A stretch of DNA of 64,000 nt from Pasteurellaceae bacterium (GTDB taxonomy: Bacteria; Pseudomonadota; Gammaproteobacteria; Enterobacterales; Pasteurellaceae): contig JAUNAB010000007.1 of the NCBI GenBank assembly GCA_030527795.1, positions 1 to 64,000 on the forward strand, given 5' to 3'. The notes under the pieces were generated by a model, which did not search any database, was not told where the DNA came from, and saw only the letters and a program-made list of their open reading frames with translations. Position numbers and translations under genes: made by a program. Shown here in pieces: positions 38,641 to 47,799 of the stretch (position 1 is the stretch's first letter; the number at the start of each line of letters is the position of its first letter).

Positions 38641-39582
38641 TTATCCTTCAATTAATGTAATGTTGACCTTGGCTAAAATCGGATCAAGTAATTTCACATC
38701 ACTGACTCCCACATTGCTTTGCGATACCGCAAACGCCGATACCGCACTTGCAAATGCCAAAGTATCCTGTTGTGATAAACCGTTAATTAAACCATAAATA
38801 AGCCCTGCGACCATTGAATCGCCTGCACCAACCGTACTCACCACATTTTCACATTTCGGTGGTTGAGCTTGAACAATCGCCTGTTCGCTTAGCCATAAAG
38901 ACCCTTCTGCGCCCATTGAAACAATCACATTTGCAATACCTTCATTTTTCAATTTTTTCGCCGCAGCAACAATCTCATCAATACCATTTAAATGATGACC
39001 TACCCAAGCTTCCAATTCACGATGATTAGGTTTAACCAACCAAGGTTTTGCTTTAAGCCCAGCAGTTAACGCCGCGTTGCTACTATCAAGCACAACCTTG
39101 ACCTTCGCGTTACCTAACTGTTGTAACCAAAGGGTAAATTGCTCAGGGCTAACACCACGCGGTAAGCTACCGCAAACTGCAACAATGTCAAATTGTTGGC
39201 AATAAGTGATTGATTCGGTTACAAATCGCTGCCAATCCGCATCACTAATTTGATAACCTAAGAAATTTAAATCGGTAACATCGGCTTCAGTTTCGGTAAT
39301 TTTCACATTGATACGTGTTCTACCTGCAACGCGTTGAAACCAATCATCTAAACCAAGTTGTTCAAACATTAATTTGAAATCGCCTTGGTTTTCTTCGCCT
39401 AAAAAGCCCCCAACCGCAACGTTCACGCCGAGATCATTCAAGACTTTTGCGACATTAATCCCTTTCCCCGCAGGAAATAAACCTAAGGTTTCAACGGTAT
39501 TTACTTCACCTAATTCAATACGTTTTAAGCGACCAACTAAATCATAAGCCGTGTTTAACGTAATAGTTGCAACATTTGCCAT
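38641..39582 (-). CDS. fruK: 1-phosphofructokinase
   Basis: A 313-residue PfkB-family kinase phosphorylating fructose-1-phosphate to fructose-1,6-bisphosphate. The N-terminal GKGINVAKVLNDLGV and C-terminal STVGAGDSMVAGLIYG (catalytic Asp, anion hole) are diagnostic. It lies one base after fruB and four before fruA. Confidence 0.97.
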   Translation of the reverse strand: MANVATITLNTAYDLVGRLKRIELGEVNTVETLGLFPAGKGINVAKVLNDLGVNVAVGGFLGEENQGDFKLMFEQLGLDDWFQRVAGRTRINVKITETEADVTDLNFLGYQISDADWQRFVTESITYCQQFDIVAVCGSLPRGVSPEQFTLWLQQLGNAKVKVVLDSSNAALTAGLKAKPWLVKPNHRELEAWVGHHLNGIDEIVAAAKKLKNEGIANVIVSMGAEGSLWLSEQAIVQAQPPKCENVVSTVGAGDSMVAGLIYGLINGLSQQDTLAFASAVSAFAVSQSNVGVSDVKLLDPILAKVNITLIEG

Positions 39583-39583
39583 C

Positions 39584-41083
39584 TTATTCTCCTAACCCAT
39601 CAGCAATGGCTTTACCAATACCATCAAGGGCTTGCTGTGCTTCTTCGCCACTCGCTACGAAACGTAAACGATGACCTTTTATAGCACCTAATGCAACAAT
39701 TTTCATCAAGCTTTTAGCACTAACTAATTGGGTATCACGATCTAAATTTTGCACCGCCACTGACGCATTATATTTTTTCACTTCGTTTACTAACACAGTA
39801 CTTGGACGAGCGTGTAAACCGTGTTCATTTTTCACCACAAAAACCGCTTCAATCCCTTCCGTTTCTTTACTTTCAGAAACAGGCTCATTTTTGACCGCGG
39901 TTTGTGATGCAGAAACTTCAATGCTATCAGGTTCACTCGGTGGCACAGATGACACGCTTTCGCCCAATCCTTCCGCAATCGCTTTGCCAATTGCCTCTAC
40001 CGCCGTTTGTGCATCATCACCTTCCGCAGTAATACGCAAACGGTGTCCGTGCGTTACACCTAAAGCCACAATTTTCATTAAACTTTTACCGCTCACAGGG
40101 GCTGTACCGCGGGTTAAATTTTCAACATTTATTTTAGATTCAAACTGCTTAATCACATTCACTAGCACCGCACTTGGACGTGCGTGCAAGCCGTGTTCAT
40201 TACGAATGGTGAAATACCCCGTTACTGTGCCAGCCGTTTGCCCTGTTGCCGACACATCAACCTGTTCGCCATTCAACGCAGCTACAATTTGTTCTGCATT
40301 ACCATTTAATAATATATTTTGCACTTTCTCATCAAGCAAGCGTGCTAATGTTGATTGAATTTGATCATCTTTTGCCGCAATGGTTAATACCGCTTGCACG
40401 GCTTTACCATTATTTTCAAAAGCCGTTTTAGCACGACTTAACGCAATCGCATTTTTAATATTGCCTAATGGACTATCCGTTACCCATAACCCTTTACATA
40501 ATGGCAATGCGGGGCTTGCGATCACATCGGCAACAAATTGATTATCTACTGCCTGTTGTGCTTGAAGTTGACCTGCATTTACTGCAACTAAGGTTAATAA
40601 ACTGCTGGTATCTACATCTAACTGAATGTTTTCTGCTTTGACACTCACGTCATCGTCTTCGCCCATTAAAATCGCACGGAATTTTTTCACATCTTGCAAC
40701 GAGGCTAATTTAGCTGCGGTTTCTTCATCGCCTAAAACGTGAGTAAGCTGACGCAATAAAGCAAGATGCTCATCTGAACGTGCCGCAATACCAATCACTA
40801 CATAAGCCGTGTTGCCTTCGCCCCATTCAACCCCTTGTGGAAATTGAAACACTTGCACGCCCGTATTTTTTACCATCGCTCGCGTATCTAAGGTGCCGTG
40901 CGGAATCGCAATACCATTGCCTAAAAAAGTAGAAGTTTGAAGCTCACGATCAAGCATACCTTGTAAATAGCCTGCTTCAACATAGCCAGCTTGCTCCAAA
41001 GCTTGTGCAGCTAAGCGGATCGCTTCTTGTTTATCTGCGGCTTGCGCAGAAAGATGAATGTTACTTTCGGGTAAATTAAACAT
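39584..41083 (-). CDS. fruB: Fructose PTS phosphocarrier: EIIA with two HPr domains (FruB)
   Basis: A 499-residue cytosolic phosphotransfer protein. EIIA-Fru occupies residues 1-145 (phospho-His in GNGIAIPHGT near 62); a central linker domain follows to about 285; then two HPr-like domains, each with NEHGLHARPS (phospho-His) and a SGKSLMKIVALG or SAKSLMKIVALG helix, near residues 292 and 420. E. coli FruB has one HPr; the doubled form is known from H. influenzae. The linker between the HPr domains holds an exact uptake-like motif encoding Thr-Ala-Val-Lys-Asn. First gene of the operon, behind a Cra-like site. Confidence 0.95.
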   Translation of the reverse strand: MFNLPESNIHLSAQAADKQEAIRLAAQALEQAGYVEAGYLQGMLDRELQTSTFLGNGIAIPHGTLDTRAMVKNTGVQVFQFPQGVEWGEGNTAYVVIGIAARSDEHLALLRQLTHVLGDEETAAKLASLQDVKKFRAILMGEDDDVSVKAENIQLDVDTSSLLTLVAVNAGQLQAQQAVDNQFVADVIASPALPLCKGLWVTDSPLGNIKNAIALSRAKTAFENNGKAVQAVLTIAAKDDQIQSTLARLLDEKVQNILLNGNAEQIVAALNGEQVDVSATGQTAGTVTGYFTIRNEHGLHARPSAVLVNVIKQFESKINVENLTRGTAPVSGKSLMKIVALGVTHGHRLRITAEGDDAQTAVEAIGKAIAEGLGESVSSVPPSEPDSIEVSASQTAVKNEPVSESKETEGIEAVFVVKNEHGLHARPSTVLVNEVKKYNASVAVQNLDRDTQLVSAKSLMKIVALGAIKGHRLRFVASGEEAQQALDGIGKAIADGLGE

Positions 41084-41112
41084 TCTTTATCCTCTCGGTT
41101 AAAATTAAAATA

Positions 41113-41128
41113 GCTAAAACCTTTCAGG
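41113..41128. promoter_or_regulatory. Cra/FruR-like operator upstream of fruB
   Basis: GCTAAAACCTTTCAGG differs at three of sixteen positions from the Cra (FruR) consensus GCTGAAACGTTTCAGC. It is 30-45 bp upstream of the fruB start, fitting a repressor relieved by fructose-1-phosphate. No fruR gene is in the window. Confidence 0.55.
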
Positions 41129-41187
41129 TCATTTTAAATAAAAAACCCAAAACCGCGGTCTAAAATGCCCACGTTTTTGGGTATTGA

Positions 41188-41697
41188 TTATTGACATACT
41201 TTGAGCAATGCGTCATTGCCTTTAACGAGATACTCGTCATTTTCACTACGCACTTTGCCGTTTTTTATATCTAACATCGCATCATAAATACCTTGTGTAA
41301 GGCTATTGCGATCAATATTCGTCCAGCACGTTTTGCTCAAACGATTAAAATTGGTTTGTAATTCGGATGCAAACACCACACCGCTATAATAGGCGTGAAC
41401 ATTGCTATCAATGCCCTGTGCCATTTTGGCTTTAATTTGTTCAATGGATACCAAAATACGCCCATCATTCCAATCTTTCACGCCTTGTGCAAATGAATTT
41501 ACATCATAATCGGATTTGATCGGTTCGCGATATGTTTGGGTTGTGGAGGCATAACCCGCTGCGTAGGATTTTTGATCGATTTTCTCTTGTTCTAAATTGA
41601 TAACAGGTTTTTTATTTCCCATAAATGGTACATAAGAAGAAAGAGAACAAGCGGAAAGCATTGCGACGAAAGCAAGAAGTGCCGTTTTTTTCAACAT
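41188..41697 (-). CDS. Putative lipoprotein of unknown function
   Basis: A 169-residue protein with a type II signal (KKTALLAFVAMLSAC, lipobox LSAC with Cys17), then a soluble alpha-helical domain: EQEKIDQKSYAAGYAS, SFAQGVKDWNDGRI and SLTQGIYDAMLDIKNGK. A second Cys pair (KTCWT, KVCQ) may form a disulfide. Residues after the Cys (SLSS) suggest outer-membrane sorting. I do not recognise the family beyond similar Pasteurellaceae lipoproteins. It stands alone, with a mixed hairpin including ACCGCGGT past its stop. Confidence 0.78.
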   Translation of the reverse strand: MLKKTALLAFVAMLSACSLSSYVPFMGNKKPVINLEQEKIDQKSYAAGYASTTQTYREPIKSDYDVNSFAQGVKDWNDGRILVSIEQIKAKMAQGIDSNVHAYYSGVVFASELQTNFNRLSKTCWTNIDRNSLTQGIYDAMLDIKNGKVRSENDEYLVKGNDALLKVCQ

Positions 41698-42030
41698 AAC
41701 AACATCCTAAAAACAAAAGAGAATATAAATTTGCTGGCATTATACCTGTTGAATAGCTTATCACCAACTAAAAAGCATCATTTACCGCAGATTTTTACGC
41801 AAAAATTCTCGTAATATTGATCGCGGTTTTAGCCTAGTACAATTTTATTTTCTCACATCAAAAATATGCTCAAAAAACCAATCAACCGCGGTCAAAAAAA
41901 CGCTTAAATTTTTGACCGCGTTTTTTTCACGTTTACGCCTTTTTATTAATTACGGCGGAATATTCCCCGTGAATGTTGGCATTTTAAGCAAAAAACCTTA
42001 TAATCGCCCTTTTATTTTCTAAGTGGAATT
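41698..42030. other. Intergenic region between divergent lipoprotein and trmB genes
   Basis: 333 bp without a gene. It contains one paired uptake-like element (41885-41922) and the two promoters. Because the flanking genes diverge, the paired element here cannot be serving as their terminator. Confidence 0.65.
41885..41922. repeat. Paired uptake-like element (ACCGCGGT / ACCGCGTT) in a divergent spacer
   Basis: Outer length 38 bp; ACCGCGGTCAAAAA faces TTTTTGACCGCG followed by TTTTTTT. The core CAAAAAAACGCTTAAATTTTTG matches the pairs at 10673 and 23923 nearly base for base. It lies in a divergent promoter region, about 110 bp before trmB. Confidence 0.75.
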
Positions 42031-42786
42031 ATGTCAGAACAGACAATGACCTTTGCTGATCAGAAACGTAAAACCGTGGAAACAGCAGAATTTACCGCTG
42101 ATGGACGTTATAAACGCAAAGTGCGTAGCTTTGTGTTACGCACAGGGCGGTTGAGTGATTACCAACGCCAAACAATGAATCAAAACTGGGCGTTTTACGG
42201 TTTAGAACATCAAAACCAACCTTTTGATTTTGCTAAAATTTATGGCAATACTCATCCCGTTATTTTAGAAATTGGTTTCGGAATGGGCAAATCCTTAGTT
42301 GAAATGGCAAAAGCCAATCCGAACAAAAACTATTTAGGTATTGAAGTGCATACCCCTGGTGTTGGTGCGTGCATTGCCTATGCTATCGAACAACAAGTCA
42401 CAAACTTACGCGTAATTTGTCACGATGCAACAGAAATTCTACGCGATTGTATTGCTGACAATACCTTAGGCGGATTACAACTGTTCTTTCCAGACCCTTG
42501 GCACAAAGCAAAGCACCACAAACGCCGTATTGTACAACCGCACTTTGTTGCACAAATATGCCAAAAGCTAGACAGTGAAGGATTTATTCATATGGCTACC
42601 GATTGGCAAAATTATGCCGAACAAATGTTAAGCGTGCTACAAGCCGAACCTTGTTTGAGTAATTTATCAACAACACAAGATTATATCTCACGCCCTGATT
42701 TCCGCCCGTTAACCAAATTTGAACAACGCGGTCAAAAGTTAGGTCACGGCGTGTGGGATCTCTATTTCATTAAACAAACAATATAA
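42031..42786 (+). CDS. trmB: tRNA (guanine-N7-)-methyltransferase
   Basis: A 251-residue SAM-dependent enzyme methylating G46 of the tRNA variable loop. SAM-binding [14 protein letters not shown] is near residue 77, [11 protein letters not shown] near 108, and the family signature [16 protein letters not shown] near 152. AAGTGGAA precedes the ATG. Followed closely by the TerC/CBS gene and yggL, the latter a frequent neighbour of trmB. Confidence 0.97.
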   Translation: MSEQTMTFADQKRKTVETAEFTADGRYKRKVRSFVLRTGRLSDYQRQTMNQNWAFYGLEHQNQPFDFAKIYGNTHPVILEIGFGMGKSLVEMAKANPNKNYLGIEVHTPGVGACIAYAIEQQVTNLRVICHDATEILRDCIADNTLGGLQLFFPDPWHKAKHHKRRIVQPHFVAQICQKLDSEGFIHMATDWQNYAEQMLSVLQAEPCLSNLSTTQDYISRPDFRPLTKFEQRGQKLGHGVWDLYFIKQTI

Positions 42787-42791
42787 GTATT

Positions 42792-44360
42792 ATGTTAGCT
42801 ATTTTTTCAGACTTATCCGCCTTTATCGGCCTTATTACTCTCGTTATTCTTGAAATCATTCTCGGGATTGATAACTTAGTTTTTGTCGCCATTTTAGTCA
42901 ACAAATTGCCGCCAAAACACCGTAGTAAAGCACGCATAATCGGGCTAAGTTTAGCATTATTAATGCGTTTAGGGCTGCTGTCCTTGATGTCTTTGTTAAT
43001 CAATTTAACCGAGCCTGTTGTGAGCTATCAGCAATTTTCTTTATCTATTCGCGACATTATTTTATTAATTGGTGGGGTATTCTTGCTGTTTAAGGCAACC
43101 ACAGAATTGCACGAACGCCTAGAAAATAAACCGCTGAACCACGATGACAGCAAAGTTTATTCAAGTTTGCATACCGTCGTAATACAAATTGTCGTTCTTG
43201 ATGCAGTGTTCTCATTTGATGCGGTGATTACCGCGGTCGGAATGATTAAACATTTAGAAATTATGATGATGGCGGTGATTATTGCGATGATTTTAATGAT
43301 GTTTGCGTCTAAATGGCTAACGGATTTCGTGAATCATCACCCAACGATTGTAATCTTATGTTTAAGTTTCTTATTGATGATCGGCTTCAGTTTAATTGCG
43401 GAAGGTTTAGGTTTCCATATTCCTAAAGGTTATTTATATGCTGCCATCGGCTTTTCTATTGCGATTGAAGGCTTTAATCAAATATCAAATCGCAATCGGG
43501 TTAAATATGAAAATCAACAACCTTTACGTGAACGTACCGCGGATGCCATTTTAAAATTAATTGGCGGTCGCAATACTGAACAACAAGAAACCGAAGAAAC
43601 CAATGAAGAACAATCGGTAGAAAATATGCCTTTTGCTCAAGAAGAACGTTATATGATTAGTGGCGTATTAGCATTGGGTGAACGCAATATTCAAACAATT
43701 ATGACACCGCGGACAGAAATTTCTTGGGTTAATATTGAAGCCAATGCAGCTGAAATTCGCCAGCAATTGCTTGATACCCCGCATAATTTATTCCCTGTGT
43801 GTAAAGGTAACATTGATAGTATTTTAGGCGTAATGCGCGCTAAAGATATGCTGGCTATTTTAGATCAATATCCTGATCGCTTATTGCAAGCACTAAAACC
43901 ACTATTGGCTCGTCATCAACCTGTCTATGTTACTGATACGATTGATAATCTAAAATTGCTGAATATGCTAAAAAATGCCAAAGGTAATTTAGCTATCGTT
44001 GAAAATGAATTTGGACAAGTTGTTGGATTGGTCACACCACTTGACTTACTTGAAGCTATCGCGGGCGAATTCCCCGATGAAGATGAACAAGCTGAAATTG
44101 TAAAACAAGACGATATTTGGCTAGTGAAAGGCACCGCAAGTTTAGAGCAACTTAAACTGGAACTTGATGAACCAGAACTCTTTGAAGATGCAGAGCAATT
44201 TACCGTAAGCGGTTTACTGTTATATCGTTTTGATGATGTTGTAAAAGTCAATGATAGCATTGAAATTGAAGGTTATCGTTTCACCGTATTAGAAACCTTA
44301 AATTCACGCATTTTACAAGTAAAAGTGGAAAAATGCACCCAATCAGATGAATGGGAATAA
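42792..44360 (+). CDS. TerC-type membrane protein with CBS pair and CorC domain (YoaE/YegH-like)
   Basis: A 522-residue inner-membrane protein. Seven TerC-type helices occupy residues 1-230, with LEIILGIDNLVFVAIL near 17 and VLDAVFSFDAVITAVGM near 136, the paired Asp motifs of TerC metal exporters. Two CBS domains follow (from MTPRTEISWV near 303 and FGQVVGLVTPLDLLEAI near 405), then a CorC/HlyC C-terminal domain. Homologues are called YoaE, YegH or UPF0053; proposed roles are Mn or other metal export, but this is not settled. It starts five bases after trmB. Confidence 0.9.
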   Translation: MLAIFSDLSAFIGLITLVILEIILGIDNLVFVAILVNKLPPKHRSKARIIGLSLALLMRLGLLSLMSLLINLTEPVVSYQQFSLSIRDIILLIGGVFLLFKATTELHERLENKPLNHDDSKVYSSLHTVVIQIVVLDAVFSFDAVITAVGMIKHLEIMMMAVIIAMILMMFASKWLTDFVNHHPTIVILCLSFLLMIGFSLIAEGLGFHIPKGYLYAAIGFSIAIEGFNQISNRNRVKYENQQPLRERTADAILKLIGGRNTEQQETEETNEEQSVENMPFAQEERYMISGVLALGERNIQTIMTPRTEISWVNIEANAAEIRQQLLDTPHNLFPVCKGNIDSILGVMRAKDMLAILDQYPDRLLQALKPLLARHQPVYVTDTIDNLKLLNMLKNAKGNLAIVENEFGQVVGLVTPLDLLEAIAGEFPDEDEQAEIVKQDDIWLVKGTASLEQLKLELDEPELFEDAEQFTVSGLLLYRFDDVVKVNDSIEIEGYRFTVLETLNSRILQVKVEKCTQSDEWE

Positions 44361-44403
44361 TATCAACCTAAATAAAGAATAACCATCTCATAAGGAGAAC
44401 AAA

Positions 44404-44742
44404 ATGGCGATTAAACGCAACCAAAGACAACGTAAAAAAATGCACTTAGCGGAATTCCAAGAACTTGGTTTTTTAGTTAATTGGCAATTTTCAGAAGGAA
44501 CACCAGTAGAACAAGTTGATGAAATCGTTGACCGTTTTATTAATGAAGTGATCCGCGAGAATGGATTAGCATACGAAGGTAGTGGATACTTACATTGGGA
44601 AGGTTTAGTTTGCTTAGAAAAACTGGGCAAATGTAATGACAACCATCGCGAATTAGTAAAATCTTGGTTAGAAAAAAATGGACTGCAACAAATTGAAGTA
44701 AGCCAACTCTTTGATATTTGGTGGGATTACCCAACAAAATAG
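44404..44742 (+). CDS. yggL: YggL family 50S-ribosome-associated protein (DUF469)
   Basis: A 112-residue small protein. The opening RNQRQRKKMHLAEFQELGF, the FINEVIRENGLAYEGSG middle and the VSQLFDIWWDY end match YggL throughout. E. coli YggL binds the large ribosomal subunit; its exact role is unclear. AAGGAGAAC gives a strong ribosome site. Neighbouring trmB supports the call. Confidence 0.92.
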   Translation: MAIKRNQRQRKKMHLAEFQELGFLVNWQFSEGTPVEQVDEIVDRFINEVIRENGLAYEGSGYLHWEGLVCLEKLGKCNDNHRELVKSWLEKNGLQQIEVSQLFDIWWDYPTK

Positions 44743-44744
44743 CA

Positions 44745-44775
44745 CAAAAAAGCCGAGCAATGCTCGGCTTTTTTA
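44745..44775 (+). terminator. yggL terminator
   Basis: AAAAAAGCCGAGC pairs with GCTCGGCTTTTTT around a 3-base loop immediately after the yggL stop. Confidence 0.9.
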
Positions 44776-44853
44776 TTATGCATTAACACTTTTATCCCAA
44801 CTCAACCCTATCAAAATAAAACATTTTAATTTCAAACTAAAATATTTTTCTAT

Positions 44854-44875
44854 TTTTGTGATAAACATCACATTT
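44854..44875. promoter_or_regulatory. CRP-cAMP site upstream of the sorbitol operon
   Basis: TTTTGTGATAAACATCACATTT contains a perfect TGTGA-N6-TCACA core (44857-44872). It is about 100 bp upstream of srlA, a suitable place to activate a catabolic operon. AT-rich DNA follows, with plausible promoter hexamers. Confidence 0.8.
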
Positions 44876-44972
44876 AAAGTTTTCAAAATAAAATACTATT
44901 TACTCTAATGAAAGCTAAGTATTTTTCAGAAACTGCAATACATTTAATTCAATATTTTTAATGAGGATCTGT

Positions 44973-45521
44973 ATGGAATATATAACTCATGCAGCGGAAT
45001 GGTTTATTGGGCTATTCCAAAAAGGTGGTGAAACATTCGTTGGTATGGTAACAGGAATTCTTCCCCTACTTATTTCTTTATTAGTTGTAATGAATGCACT
45101 AATTAAGTTCATTGGTCAAGATAAAATAGAACGTCTAGCACAACGTAGTGCGGGCAATCCTATCTCTCGTTACTTCATTCTACCGATTATTGGTACATTT
45201 GTATTCTGTAATCCAATGACGCTAAGTTTAGGTCGTTTTCTTCCTGAACGTTACAAACCTAGCTACTATGCTGCGGCATCTTATAGTTGCCATTCTATGA
45301 ATGGCTTATTCCCACATATTAATCCAGGAGAACTATTCGTTTATTTAGGTATAGCACAAGGGCTAACGACATTAAGTTTACCACTTGGTCCGCTCGCTGT
45401 TAGTTATTTGCTGATAGGGATGTTTACCAACTTTTTCCGTGGTTGGGTAACAGACTATACGACAGCATTTTTTGAAAAACGAATGGGTATTACACTTGAT
45501 CGTGAAGTTCATCTTAATTAA
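44973..45521 (+). CDS. srlA: Sorbitol PTS EIIC component
   Basis: A 182-residue membrane subunit of the glucitol/sorbitol PTS (E. coli SrlA 187 aa). The conserved [44 protein letters not shown] and [16 protein letters not shown] segments are clear. I start at ATG 44973 with the GAGG of ATGAGGATC as ribosome site; the upstream ATG 44961 would include the ribosome site itself. First gene of the seven-gene srl operon. Confidence 0.95.
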   Translation: MEYITHAAEWFIGLFQKGGETFVGMVTGILPLLISLLVVMNALIKFIGQDKIERLAQRSAGNPISRYFILPIIGTFVFCNPMTLSLGRFLPERYKPSYYAAASYSCHSMNGLFPHINPGELFVYLGIAQGLTTLSLPLGPLAVSYLLIGMFTNFFRGWVTDYTTAFFEKRMGITLDREVHLN

Positions 45522-45534
45522 TAAGGAATAAAAA

Positions 45535-46521
45535 ATGAGTAAAAAACTTTATATTGAAAAAGGTCAAGGTGGCTGGGGCGGTCCTTTAATTATTCCAGTA
45601 GATGGAAATAAAAAGATTCTTTATATGACTGCAGGAACTCGTCCAAGCATTGTAGATCATTTAATCGAATTAACAGGTTGGGAAGCTATTGATGGATTTA
45701 AAAATGGAGAACCTGCAAATGAAGAAATAGGGATTGCAATTATTGATTGTGGTGGCGTATTACGTTGCGGTTTATATCCAAAACGTCGAATTCCAACAAT
45801 TAATATTCATGCGACAGGGAAGTCAGGCCCACTTGCTGAATTTATTGTTGAAGATATCTACGTTTCAGCTGTAAAAGAAAGTAATATTAAATTAGTTGAC
45901 GATAATTCAATCGTAACAGAAAAAGTTGCTGAGCAAAATAACTCAAAAACAATAAAAGATTATGATAGTTCTAAAAAAATAACAGAGCAAAGTGATGGAA
46001 TTCTAGCCAAAATTGGTATGGGAATGGGATCTGTTGTTGCCGTATTTTTCCAAGCAGGAAGAGATACGATAGATACCGTATTAAAAACAATTTTACCATT
46101 TATGGCATTTGTTTCAGCTTTAATAGGCATCATCATTGCATCAGGATTAGGGGATTGGATTGCTCACGGTTTAACACCTTTAGCTAGTAGTCCAATAGGA
46201 TTAGTTATCTTAGCTTTAATCTGTTCATTCCCATTACTTTCTCCTTTCTTAGGGCCTGGAGCTGTAATTGCGCAAGTGATTGGAGTATTAGTTGGTGTAC
46301 AAATAGGGTTAGGAAATATCCCACCACATTTGGCATTGCCTGCGTTATTCGCTATTAATGCTCAAGCAGCTTGTGACTTTATTCCTGTTGGTTTATCTAT
46401 GGCGGAAGCAAAACAAGATACTGTTCGTGTAGGTGTGCCATCGGTTTTAGTTAGTCGCTTTTTAACAGGTGCACCAACGGTATTAATAGCTTGGGCCGTA
46501 TCTGCATTTATTTATCAATAA
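45535..46521 (+). CDS. srlE: Sorbitol PTS EIIB/C component
   Basis: A 328-residue protein. The N-terminal EIIB domain has the phosphorylated Cys in [14 protein letters not shown] (Cys72; a second Cys at 78) and [12 protein letters not shown] at the start. A charged linker leads to a C-terminal membrane domain from about 155 with [13 protein letters not shown] and [20 protein letters not shown]. Together with SrlA and SrlB it takes up sorbitol as sorbitol-6-phosphate. ATAAGGAATAAA precedes the ATG. Confidence 0.95.
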   Translation: MSKKLYIEKGQGGWGGPLIIPVDGNKKILYMTAGTRPSIVDHLIELTGWEAIDGFKNGEPANEEIGIAIIDCGGVLRCGLYPKRRIPTINIHATGKSGPLAEFIVEDIYVSAVKESNIKLVDDNSIVTEKVAEQNNSKTIKDYDSSKKITEQSDGILAKIGMGMGSVVAVFFQAGRDTIDTVLKTILPFMAFVSALIGIIIASGLGDWIAHGLTPLASSPIGLVILALICSFPLLSPFLGPGAVIAQVIGVLVGVQIGLGNIPPHLALPALFAINAQAACDFIPVGLSMAEAKQDTVRVGVPSVLVSRFLTGAPTVLIAWAVSAFIYQ

Positions 46522-46531
46522 TTAAATTTAC

Positions 46532-46548
46532 AGGGGGTAAATCCCCCT
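46532..46548 (+). promoter_or_regulatory. Hairpin between srlE and srlB
   Basis: AGGGGG pairs with CCCCCT around TAAAT, flanked by weaker complementary AT bases. It is an unusually GC-rich island in this AT-rich operon and has no T-tract. It may protect or attenuate the upstream message, allowing different EIIBC and EIIA levels. Confidence 0.5.
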
Positions 46549-46564
46549 TAAATAAGGAAGTACA

Positions 46565-46930
46565 ATGAAAGTTATTTACCAAACGACATTCACAAAAATA
46601 GGAAATTTTGCCAAAGATTCATTAGATGAAAATATGTTGATTACTTTCAAACAAGGCGCACCCGAAGATTTAGAAGATTATTGCTTTATCCATAATCATG
46701 GAGAGCTTTCCGATAATGTACTAGTTGGTGATGTTATGGAACTTAATGGTATTGATTATACCATTACAGCAATAGGAGAAGTTGCAAACATAAATTTAAG
46801 AGAATTAGGTCATGTTACTTGGCGTTTTGACAATTCTGAAATTGCTGAATATCCAGGAACAATCCATATAAAAGGAAATACACCTACTCATATACAAGCA
46901 GGTGATAGTCTAAAAATAAAACGTTATTAA
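46565..46930 (+). CDS. srlB: Sorbitol PTS EIIA component
   Basis: A 121-residue cytosolic phosphocarrier. The phosphorylated His lies in DYCFIHNHGELSDNVL (His43 expected from the family), and the ITAIGEVANINLRELGHV segment is conserved. AATAAGGAAG precedes the ATG. It passes phosphate from HPr to SrlE. Confidence 0.93.
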   Translation: MKVIYQTTFTKIGNFAKDSLDENMLITFKQGAPEDLEDYCFIHNHGELSDNVLVGDVMELNGIDYTITAIGEVANINLRELGHVTWRFDNSEIAEYPGTIHIKGNTPTHIQAGDSLKIKRY

Positions 46931-46951
46931 TTAATTTATAGGAGATAAAAA

Positions 46952-47734
46952 ATGGTATCTAAAGTGGCAGTAGTTATCGGTGGAGGACAAACTCTTGGTG
47001 CATTCTTATGTTCAGGGTTAGCAGATAATGGCTACCTTGTTGCAGTAGCTGATTTAAATGAACACAATGCAAATAAAGTAGCAGAACAAATTAATCAAAA
47101 ATTTGGCAAAAATATTGCAAAAGGATTTCAAGTTGATGCAACCAATGAAAATAGTGTAATAAATTTGGCTAAAGATGTAGATTCTACATTTGGTCGTTCT
47201 GATTTACTTGTTTATAGTGCAGGAATAGCTAAAGCCTCACCCATTACTAGTTTCCCTTTAAAAGATTTTGAATTATCTGTTTCTGTCAATTTAACTGGTT
47301 ATTTTCTATGCGCACGAGAATTTGCTAAATTAATGATCCGCGATAATATAAAAGGACGAATAATTCAAATAAACTCCAAATCAGGAAAAGTGGGAAGTAA
47401 ACATAATTCAGGCTATAGTGCAGCAAAATTCGGAGGGGTTGGTTTAACTCAATCTTTGGCTCTTGATTTAGCTGATAGTGGCATTACGGTAAATTCATTA
47501 ATGTTAGGTAATTTACTAAAATCACCAATGTTTCAATCACTTATTCCACAATATGCAAAAAAACTAGGTATTCCAGAAAGTGAAGTTGAGCAGGTTTATA
47601 TTGATAAAGTACCTTTGAAAAGAGGTTGTGAATATCAAGATGTTCTTAATGTATTATTATTCTATGCGAGTGAAAAAGCATCTTATTGCACAGGACAATC
47701 TATTAATATTACTGGTGGGCAAGTAATGTTTTAA
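46952..47734 (+). CDS. srlD: Sorbitol-6-phosphate 2-dehydrogenase
   Basis: A 260-residue SDR oxidising sorbitol-6-phosphate to fructose-6-phosphate with NAD. N-terminal VVIGGGQTLGAFLC binds the cofactor; VYSAGIAKASP near residue 90, catalytic NSKSGKVGSKHNSGYSAAKF (Ser, Tyr-x3-Lys) near 140-155 and YCTGQSINITGGQVMF at the end match E. coli SrlD. GGAGAT precedes the ATG. Confidence 0.94.
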   Translation: MVSKVAVVIGGGQTLGAFLCSGLADNGYLVAVADLNEHNANKVAEQINQKFGKNIAKGFQVDATNENSVINLAKDVDSTFGRSDLLVYSAGIAKASPITSFPLKDFELSVSVNLTGYFLCAREFAKLMIRDNIKGRIIQINSKSGKVGSKHNSGYSAAKFGGVGLTQSLALDLADSGITVNSLMLGNLLKSPMFQSLIPQYAKKLGIPESEVEQVYIDKVPLKRGCEYQDVLNVLLFYASEKASYCTGQSINITGGQVMF

Positions 47735-47744
47735 TGATATAATT

Positions 47745-47771
47745 AATCCCTTTTCATATAGAAAAGGGATT
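47745..47771 (+). terminator. Hairpin between srlD and fsaA (terminator or attenuator)
   Basis: AATCCCTTTTC pairs perfectly with GAAAAGGGATT around ATATA and is followed by TTATTTA. As fsaA, srlM and srlR follow in the same direction, it probably reduces rather than abolishes downstream transcription. Confidence 0.65.
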
Positions 47772-47799
47772 TTATTTACTTATATAGTAAGGAATTTAT

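Noticed and set aside
39891-40358. 155-codon plus-strand frame opposite fruB
   Set aside because: Ser/Thr/Cys-rich shadow product of the fruB repeat region, not a gene.
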